Below the pieces are notes generated by a model. That model worked only from the letters and a program-made list of their open reading frames with translations, was not told where the DNA came from and searched no databases. A stretch of DNA of 14,720 nt, from the NCBI GenBank assembly GCA_026770585.1, contig MU646384.1, positions 427,606 through 442,325 on the forward strand, read 5' to 3'. Positions within the stretch are counted from its first letter, which is position 1. Each line of letters begins with the position of its first letter. Source of the stretch: Baffinella frigidus (lineage: Eukaryota; Cryptophyceae; Cryptomonadales; Baffinellaceae). Shown here piece after piece: positions 1-7,400 of this stretch. The translations under genes and the position numbers were made by a program.

Positions 1-3
1 ACC

Positions 4-91
<88 letters not shown>

Positions 92-95
92 ACCC
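1..95. repeat. (CCCTCAA)n telomere-like tandem array
   Basis: A near-perfect head-to-tail array of the 7-mer CCCTCAA fills the left edge and decays to CCCCCAACCC at about 92-103. It is one base different from the CCCTAAA telomere heptamer. The C-rich strand reads left to right, as it would at a left chromosome end, but it may equally be an interstitial tract, since similar tracts occur elsewhere in the window. Confidence 0.9.
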
Positions 96-1137
96 CCAAC
101 CCACGCCCTCCTCCCGTGTCGGCTACACTCGGAACATTGACCGGCGTTGGAAAAGAGGAAGAGCTGACGTTGCCGTGCGTCCTCGCCGCAGCTACGGATG
201 TTGCAAGAAGCCATCCCCGAGCTAGAGGCGATCCATAAGGTCCGGATCCCCGCCCCTGTCTCGGGGCCTTGATGCCTGGGCGTGAGTCGCGTCCGTTGAG
301 GGCAGACCTGGTGCGTACATAGCTATGTAGTTTCCGGGCTGGATAGTGAGTCTATGGTGTATCAGGCGGCGCGAAATTTCCAAACCTACTTGAAACCATA
401 CGGTTTATTTTACAAGAACGTACCCGTCCGCCTATTTGACAATTGACAAACGTTGCAGGGCTTGCAGGACATGCCGCAACCCTAATCCCTCAGGCGTGCA
501 GGACAAGCCACAAGCGCCAGCGAAAGTGCGAGCCGCGAAGCGCCGCTCACGGATGTTCGACGCCCTTCGAAAGCTCCCGGCACAGGAGGCACACGCCCGT
601 TCACCCCGGAGGCCTCTAATCATTTGCGTTACCTGATGAAACGTGTACGAGCTGCAGCTATCATGAGGGAAACTTCGGAGGTGCCGCTCAACCCCGTCTG
701 TCAATACCAATTTGGCACACGGGGGATGCCAATCTTGTCAAACGGGGTTGTTGGCGCAGTTGTGGCTCGGGTTCATGGGCTTAGGCGGGGCGAGGTTTTG
801 TGTGATGCCGTTGCGTTCCTCGGGACGTGGAAGAGGTGTTGCAACACCTCTTCCGATATCCCGGCTCGGTTCAGCTATTCGCAGTGAGTTGGTGCGCTCC
901 ATTCGTGTTTTCGCTCTTTCCCAATCCATTTTCATCCGGTCTTGACAGGGACCAATGTGTGTGGTGCAGGCGGCGATGCTGACAGAAGCGAAAAAGACCG
1001 CCCAGGCACCCCCCTCTCCCCGCGTTTTTTGCCGTACGGCACACGGTGGTCAAATTCCGTATCTATTCGCCCTGCATGCGAGGATTTGTTTATATGAATA
1101 TATTATTGTTGACAGGACCAGCCAGCCTCGTGCCTCA

Positions 1138-1277
1138 CCACCCTGGAGGGAACTCTGAAGCAAACTGGACCTTTTCTTGGGTAGATTGGCAAGGGAATGC
1201 ACTGCGATTCAAGTACATTCCCTTGAACATCTACCCAACAAAAAGTCCAGTTTGCTTCAGAGTTCCATCCAGGGTGG
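1138..1277. mobile_element. Foldback/MITE-like inverted repeat, 140 bp
   Basis: Two arms of about 60 bp are nearly perfect reverse complements. The left arm starts CCACCCTGGAGGGAACTCTG and the right arm ends with its complement ...CCATCCAGGGTGG. The loop is short, about 15 nt around 1200-1215. There is no internal coding capacity. No clear target-site duplication is visible, so mobility is inferred only from the structure. Confidence 0.7.
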
Positions 1278-1834
1278 CCTGCTGGACAGAAACCTCGTCA
1301 ACCTCGCGCAAGATTCTCGAATCATTCTCGAATCTTTTGCGATACCGGTCGGAGCCTAATCGAGGCGTGCTTGCAGGAAGAGGCTGCGGTGACGGCGGCT
1401 TTCGAGGCGGCGTACCCTGAGACCTCCGCATGGTACGCGTGCCAACCTCGCCTGATATGTAGACGTAGAGCCATTTTGTTCCACCAGAACCAACGCTCCT
1501 CTGTGAATGCGTTGCCGCCTTTGGGTCTAAGGTGTTTGGATTTCTCAAGTTGTTTTTGGTTGACGTTGCCGAGAATCTGGATCCACCCATAGGGCATGTT
1601 TCGTGTTCACATTTTGATTCCACCAAGGGGCTACTGGCCCCGCACAGCTCGAACCGAGAAGTCACATCGCGACGTTTCGTGCAGTCTTGTCTACGAACAC
1701 GCGTGACTTCTTGCATCTTGTCCGTGAAATCGCGTGGTTTGGCGTCATCAGGTCGAAGAAGTTGGCGGACGGGCCGGACGTGATGGCGGAAACAGCCGAA
1801 GCATTGCGATCTTTCCTCTCCGCCTCTCGGTCCT

Positions 1835-1888
1835 GAACCCTAAACCCCAAAATCTAAACCCCGAACTCCAAACCATACACCCGAAACC
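1835..1888. repeat. Degenerate CCCTAAA-like tract
   Basis: Runs such as ACCCTAAACCCCAAAATCTA followed by CCCGAACTCC and CCCGAAACCC are degenerate telomere-like heptamers with the C-rich strand on +. Confidence 0.55.
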
Positions 1889-2164
1889 CTCTCCACTTCT
1901 CGGTCAGATGCCACCAAGTATGCCACCATTCAGTTGTTCATACCACGCAACGTACGGAGTGAAGTATTTTGTTAGCTCCCCGAGATCAGCCTCAGCTACG
2001 GCACGGTCTGCTCGCCTCAGTGCAATTCCTCGGGAAGACACTTCAGAACAGGAGCGAGCAGCCCCCTTTGCACACGACTATTTCAAGATGGGGGCGTCCG
2101 CGCGCGTGGTGAGTGCGGGCACCAGTCAGTGGTGCTCCTCGTGGTGAGCGCTAGGTCCTGCTGA

Positions 2165-2211
2165 AACCTAGCCTGCGTAGGTTTTCACGGGGTTTCCACG
2201 CAGGCTAGGTT
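2165..2211. repeat. Perfect 14-bp inverted repeat (hairpin)
   Basis: AACCTAGCCTGCGT at 2165-2178 is matched by its exact complement ACGCAGGCTAGGTT at 2198-2211, with a 19-nt spacer. A third partial copy, CTAGCCTGCGG, follows at 2214-2224. It lies in noncoding DNA. Its function is unknown; it could be a small foldback element or the relic of one. Confidence 0.7.
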
Positions 2212-2451
2212 GACTAGCCTGCGGAGAGGTACAAGGTGGTTGACAAAGCGTCGGGTGAACGGTTGCAGGTTTGGAACGCGCCCGCCCCCTCAACGGATGC
2301 GCCCCCGGTACTCCCCGCTATCTCCAACCGACCGTGTCAGCGGTCTGCGATGCTTCACTAAACCCAGCGGGTTCTGCACGAGGAAGGGAACTAAATCGGC
2401 CTGTGGCCTGCTTGGACGTTGTCGAATGCCCGGAAAGTGTTGAACCCGTTC

Positions 2452-2601
2452 TTATCTCAGAAAACGAGTTCTAAAACTCGTTTTCTTAAGTCAATCCCCT
2501 TACAATTTTGTCAACTTATGCAGAGAGTAAAGAATAAGTTGACGAATTTGTAGGGGGGTTGACTTAAGAAAACGAGTTTTAGAACTCGTTTTCTGAGATA
2601 A
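2452..2601. mobile_element. 150-bp MITE, copy 1, TSD GTTC
   Basis: The termini are TTATCTCAGAAAACGAG and its complement. The arms are about 67 bp and almost fully complementary, with a short centre around 2520-2535. The element is flanked by the direct repeat GTTC (2448-2451 and 2602-2605), a 4-bp target-site duplication. Each arm itself contains a smaller palindrome (AAAACGAGTTCTAAAACTCGTTTT). There is no transposase, so it is non-autonomous. A second copy of identical length lies at 4506-4655. Confidence 0.88.
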
Positions 2602-2774
2602 GTTCCGTCGTGGGAGTCTCAGCCGTGTAGTATTTTCTGGGGTGTTGCCAGGAGGGAAGCCTCCTCGACCGATCCAGGTGGGTGAAAGACGCAAGATTGA
2701 CCTCGAGTGCGGCGTGGTTGAACGTGGTTGACCTTGCCTACGCAAGTTATAGGTTAACCTTGAGTGCGATGGTG

Positions 2775-2830
2775 TGGGGTTAATAATTTGGGTTTGAGGG
2801 TTGAGAGTTTTGGGTGTAGGGTTTTTCTAA
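2775..2830. repeat. Degenerate telomere-like tract, G-rich strand on +
   Basis: GGGTTTGAGGGTTGAGAG and GGGTGTAGGGTTTTT are degenerate TTTAGGG-like units in the opposite orientation to the array at the left edge. Confidence 0.45.
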
Positions 2831-2849
2831 ACCGTTCGTGGGGTGTGCA

Positions 2850-3060
2850 GGGGGCACACTGGCTCTGAAGGCAAAGGGCTCTCTCCAGAGAGGCTGGTGT
2901 TTCCGTGGATGCAAGAGGCGTGGGAGAAGAGTCGGCTTGGTTGACTTTGAGGTCGGCGGTTGACTTTGAGTGCGGTGTGCAGGGGGGTTCCTGGAGGCAA
3001 AGAACTCTCTCTCGAGGGGCAGGTGTTTCCGTGGATGCGGGACGCGTGGGAGAAGGGTCA
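2850..3060 (+). repeat. Tandem duplicated exon-like block
   Basis: The segment at about 2848-2930 (TGCAGGGGGCACACTGG..., then GGTGTTTCCGTGGATGC and GCGTGGGAGAAG) recurs diverged at about 2979-3058 (TGCAGGGGGGTTCCTGG..., GGTGTTTCCGTGGATGC, GCGTGGGAGAAG). The phrase GGTTGACTTTGAG...GCGGTGTGCAGG precedes the second copy. Both copies start with an acceptor-like TGCAG, so this looks like duplication of an exon with its splice site. The second copy has the longer open frame. Confidence 0.6.
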
Positions 3061-3217
3061 GCTGGCGGAGGAGGAGAGGGAGGGGGCTGGTGAGGAGGCA
3101 GGGGAGGGGGCCAAGGAGGAGGAGGAGGAGGAGGCGCTGAGGCCGGAGGTTGGCGGAGGGGGGGCAACGGGGGGGTGGGCTGTCTCGGGACCCGGAGGAG
3201 TTGAGTGGCGGGACGAG
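2983..3217 (+). other. Candidate Glu-rich exon, possibly 5' part of ankyrin-parvulin gene
   Basis: After an acceptor-like GTGTGCAG, one frame reads VPGGKELSLEGQVFPWMRD, then AWEKGQLAEEEREGAGEE and a Glu-rich run, ending at 3148 (GAG|GTTGGC) or better at 3217 (GACGAG|GTGTGT). Both ends are phase 0, which is the phase required by the first firm ankyrin exon at 4436. The frame is biased by a purine-rich repeat (GGAGGAGGAG at about 3066-3137), so openness alone is weak evidence. No domain is recognised. It could be noncoding repeat DNA. Confidence 0.3.
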
Positions 3218-4435
3218 GTGTGTTGCGTGCCCGGGACCGGGTCTTCAAGTTGTGTGGATTCCCTTCGCTCATTTTTCTGGTGTTTGCTCCTCCTCGTTTG
3301 ACATACTTTCGAGTCTTGATTGACCATACATCGAACACATGATTTGTTTTGATACGATTGTTCTAATAGGAACATTTCAAACCTTGGGACACGAACTGTA
3401 CCACTGTGTCGCTCAATTCGCAACCCTGGCAGCGTGCCCTCCGATTCCACTAGATCAATCCCCCCGGACGATTCCTTTGATTCCGATTTCGGATGCATCC
3501 TCAGGTGCCCTACACGTGCTGGGCGTCCTCTGACACGCACTCTGTCCCTGTGACATTCAATTTGAAACACTGGTAGTCTGCTCACTGATTCCACCTGATC
3601 GATTTGCCAGCAATCTGATTTCGGTGCACGAATTTGTCCGCAGGTGGACTACGGTTGCTGCCCGGGGGTCCGCGCTGTCCCGAGGCTCTCCGCACAAGCC
3701 AACGCTACCCGCGAATTGTGCATGCCCCGCCCCTCTCGAGAGTGAACGTTCGACTAGTTGAAGATATCAGAGCAGCGTGCATTGCTGGACAAGATGTTGG
3801 CGCAGGCACGAGGCTCTGTGGGGCAGGTCGTGTGAAGCCTGAATCACAGGCTCCGTGAAGCTGTGTGACGCCTGAACCACACTCGCTCTCGAGGCTGTCC
3901 AAAGCCTCAACCACTCACACTCGCCGCATGCACCAGGTGGAACGCCGTCCTCGCGAACAACATCCAACGCCTCACATTCCTCTTGGCCAATTCCTCGTCG
4001 GAATCGGGGGTGCGAGACCCGGATTCTCTCGCTGTTTCAGGGGTTCGGTGCGCACGGGTATCACCCCCCCCCCCCCCCCCCTCTCGTGTGTGAACTAATT
4101 TGATTGCGTGGTTGTGGTGTATTGGTACCGGGGTTTCCTGCAAACGCGTACTAGTGGCGAAACTGCAGTTTCTGAATGCTAACCCCCCCAACACCTCGGA
4201 TCCCGCCCTGCAAGCGGGCCGAGGAGGACAGACGGTGCTCCACCGTGAACCAATTTGATCGCTTGGTCGTGGTGTAGTGGTACCGGGGTTGACCGCAAAC
4301 GTGTACAAGAGATTCCTGATTTCAAACCCGCACTGGGGCACATCCTGGCGCGAACACGCGTGCCCTCTTACTCGACCCAATCCGCGCTGCAGGTTCTAAA
4401 TCCTAAATTCTGAAATCGTGATTCTGGTGGTGCAG
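3218..4435. other. Noncoding stretch with diverged duplications
   Basis: No convincing exon was found in this stretch. It holds a diverged duplication (about 3405-3525 versus 3549-3665), imperfect GTGAAGCCTGAA/GTGACGCCTGAA repeats at about 3830-3910, a poly-C run at about 4065-4082, and a duplicated tRNA-like block at 4089-4330. It also has a truncated copy of ankyrin-exon sequence near 4217-4240. If the ankyrin-parvulin gene extends upstream, this is intron. Confidence 0.5.
4089..4330 (+). repeat. Duplicated tRNA-like (SINE-like) block
   Basis: GTGAACTAATTTGATTGCGT and what follows to about 4154 recurs as GTGAACCAATTTGATCGCTT and on to about 4310, offset 155 bp. Each copy contains a pol III A-box-like motif: TGGTGTATTGG at 4115-4125 and TGGTGTAGTGG at 4270-4280. 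The second copy is followed by a B-box-like GATTTCAAACC at 4318-4328. No cloverleaf with paired acceptor stem is convincing, so this is not called as a tRNA gene; a tRNA-derived SINE or decayed tRNA-like repeat is possible. Confidence 0.35.
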
Positions 4436-7400
4436 GCGGACCGAGGAGGACAGACGGTTCTCCATCTCGCGTGCAGGTACGCCCCATCGCCACTTCCTCA
4501 TGAGTTTATCTCAGACAAAGGATTTTTAAATTCGTTTTCTTAAGTCAACCCCCCTTCAAATTTGTCAACTTATGCGCAGAGAAAAGAATAAGTTGACGAA
4601 TTTGTACAGGAATTGACTTAAGAAAACGAATTTAAAAATCCCTTTTCTGAGATAAGAGTCCTGCCACTCGTGGCAAACGTCCGGCTTCTGTCTTGCTCAT
4701 TGTTCCCAGTGTAGGTAATGGTCTGGTACAAACCCTGTCCGGTTTAGTCAAGGGCTGTGAGGGTTTTCAACTGCCCGCCCCCCTTCCCCGTAACGAGACG
4801 GCATCGCAATCCAGAATCTTGGGATGATTCCGCAAGGGTTGCTGACAGAACCCACGTCTACGAGCAAGGACACATGTCAGCGCTGACATTTGGAAGACTG
4901 CTGCTGACTCTGCTGACGTTGGGGGGACTGTTGGTGTATTCGCTGACGTTGGGGGGGTTGCGTGTCGCAGTGAAGGGCGCGGTGAGGCGACGGAGGCGCT
5001 GCTGGCTGCCGGGGCCCTCCACTCCGCCCCGGACTTCGAAGGTGAGACTCTAGGCCGTAGAACACACAACTTTCAGAAGCGGTGGTAAGGTGGTTGTTTG
5101 GTTGGTTCCTCACAGCTCAGGCTTCGCAACCTGAAGAATTTATTCCACACTGCCGCGCATCGGTGCTGGCTTCATGCTGTGCTTAGTCACTCGGTGTGCT
5201 GCCTATTGTAAGATCATTCCACCAACCGAGCGGACAAAGCTGCCACAATTCCCCATCGTTTCAAATCATGCGACGAGCAATTGGCCAAAAGGCGTTGACG
5301 TTTTTTGATGGATGAGTTTTGTGATGGGCGCAGGCAGCACGCCGCTGCTGGCAGCGAGCTTGCGCGGGGACGCCGCATCGGTCCGCGCGTTACTCCGCTG
5401 CGGTGCGGCTCTCCACGATCGAAATTGCAGGTGCACACCCCCCCCTGATCCCCCCCCTCTGATCCTCAGGTCTCTTGTTCCTAGGGGCCTCGTGGGCTGC
5501 AGCGTTTCTCGAGGCTGCGCGGCGCATAACCCCGGCGTAGCTACGCCGGCGGTCCACGACCGTGGACTCACGCGAGTTTCTGGACGCAACCCGGCTCGGC
5601 CAGATTGCGTGTGATGCGTATCATGCGTCACACCTCGAGTGGCCACTCGAATGGCGTATGCGCCTGCAAATCTCCCTTGTTTCATACTCCTTCAAAGCAA
5701 GAACCCGTCTTGCGATTCTCCAGGATTTGTTTTGTGAGGGAATCGCAGGCGCTGGCCCGTGCTTGAGTGTCTCGGTTTGTTTTCACCACGGCGGAAAAAC
5801 GGCAGAGTATTTCTCTTCCGTTCCGACCGTGCACCAGTAGTGATAGCGGTCGAAACGTTGCGGCCTCCTTGACCGATTGCCGGAATGCGCTCACTTGGGA
5901 CGGGCGAACCCTAAACCCTAAACCCTAAACTCTAAACCCAAAACCTAAAACCTAAAACCCAAAACCCAAAACCCAAAACCCAAAACCCAAAACCCAAAAC
6001 CCAAAACCCAAAACCCAAAACCCAAAACCCAACTTCCAAAATCAAAACCCAAAACCCAAAACCCAATACCCAAAACCCAAAACCCAAAACCCAACCCCCA
6101 AAATCAAAACCCAAAACCCAAAACCCAAAACCCAAAACCCCAATCCCCAAACCCCAAACCCCAAATCCCAAAACCCAGAACCCTAAACCCTGAACGAATC
6201 GCCAGGGGCTACACGGCGTTACACCTTGCGGCGGTGAGCAACTTCACAGACGTGGTACACTCATACCCTCAACCATGAACCCTCAACCCTAAACCCTGAA
6301 CCTTAAACCGTAATCCCTGAACTTGGTGGGGACAGCGCTTGACCGGTGGCGTGAGGGGGTGTGTTGTGAAGCCAAGTAGCTCCGATCGCTGACACATGAA
6401 TCGGGAAACTCCTCCAACACGCGTCGCGTCCAGGATGCCGAGGTCTACCGTAGTCCACACCAGTATACGAATGCCCCTGAATCGAAGAGCTTCCCTCGAG
6501 CTTTGCGAATAGACCAAGAGCCATGGACCATATCAGCGCCGTCTGATTTCGGGTTTAGGTTTCGGGGTCTAGGTTTCGCTCTCAACACTTAACCCTCAAA
6601 TCTCAACTCGAAACTCGAAACTCTCAACCTCGTGGCGCAGGTTGATGCACTTCTCAATGGCGGCGCCTCCCCCTCCGCCCGCCTCCCCCACACGCGGATC
6701 CCCGCAGCGGTCGCCGCAGCCTCGAAAGGCGTTGGGAAAGCGTCGGAGGGCGAAGGCGGGGGGAGGCTCATGTTGGGGATGACGCCTCTTGCGGTGAGCC
6801 CCTTTTCTCCGGGATTTGCTTGCCCATTCTGTGGCCACGCATGTTTGGTTTTGATTTCTTCGGTGATTGGCAGGGGGGGGGGGGGCGGTGTGGTAGTGCC
6901 TACTCTGGTTTGAGGTTTAGAGTTTAGGTGTTGGGTCTTAGGGTTCAGGGCTGAGGGTATAGGGTTCAGCGCGTTGGGTCGGAGAGAGGGTCTGCGTTGC
7001 GAGGATGCCATGTTCGCCTTCGCGCATTGCGGAAAGAGCACAGGATCCACACTCCATTTTTCTTGGCTGAGCCACGATGGTTTCGTCTTCTTAACAGCAC
7101 TGCACGCGGGGTTTGCACCAGGACGATGCTCCGTGCCTGGAAAAGATACAAGTCAGGAGTCTTGGACGACAATACACTGCAACAGCATACACATCAGGAG
7201 TCGTGCACTCTGATCGAGGCGTGGTGTCTGGAAAAGACACAAGTCAAAGGTGTTTCACTCGCCATCAATCGAGAGGGGTGTTGCGATGCAGGTGGCGGAG
7301 GACAAGGGCATGCGAGAATCCGCCGAGCTTCTTCGGCACCACCTCGGCTGGCCTCTCTCCACTGACAAGGTCCGTAACCTGTCCACATGTAAGGCTCGTA

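Larger units (their letters stand above)
192..2108 (+). other. Candidate upstream exon chain, unproven
   Basis: Four short open segments are flanked by acceptor-like CAG and donor-like sites and agree in phase. They are 192-239 (LRMLQEAIPELEAIHK, donor AAG|GTCCGG, phase 0), 970-1005 (AAMLTEAKKTAQ, GC donor CAG|GCACCC, phase 0), 1377-1432 (EEAAVTAAFEAAYPETSA, donor TG|GTACGC, phase 2) and 1934-2108 (58 codons including FAHDYFKMGASARV, strong donor GTG|GTGAGT). The last also contains an ATG at 2088 in good context (AAGATGG), so translation could begin there as MGASARV. They could form the 5' part of the ankyrin-parvulin gene or a separate gene. Short exons with matching phase arise by chance, no family is recognised, and the link to 4436 is missing. 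The remaining sequence between 240 and 1933 shows no convincing gene. Confidence 0.25.

Noticed and set aside
502-636. Lys/Arg-rich open segment after GTGCAG (DKPQAPAKVRAAKRRSRMFD)
   Set aside because: No good donor follows, and no homology is recognised; left as unsupported.
1046-1420. 124-codon open frame on +
   Set aside because: Most of it is the foldback element 1138-1277; the frame has no domain-like sequence.
2271-2474. Open frame ending in the first MITE (AVCDASLNPAGSARGRELNR)
   Set aside because: It begins at a non-ATG codon, its phase does not match the upstream strong donor at 2108, and it ends inside a transposable element. A decayed exon cannot be excluded.
4261-4335. Possible tRNA gene
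   Set aside because: A-box- and B-box-like motifs are present, but no acceptor stem or anticodon stem pairs convincingly.
5932-6171. Minus-strand open frame of Gly/Phe/Trp/Val/Leu repeats
   Set aside because: It is the reverse reading of the CCCAAAA array, open only because the repeat lacks stop triplets.
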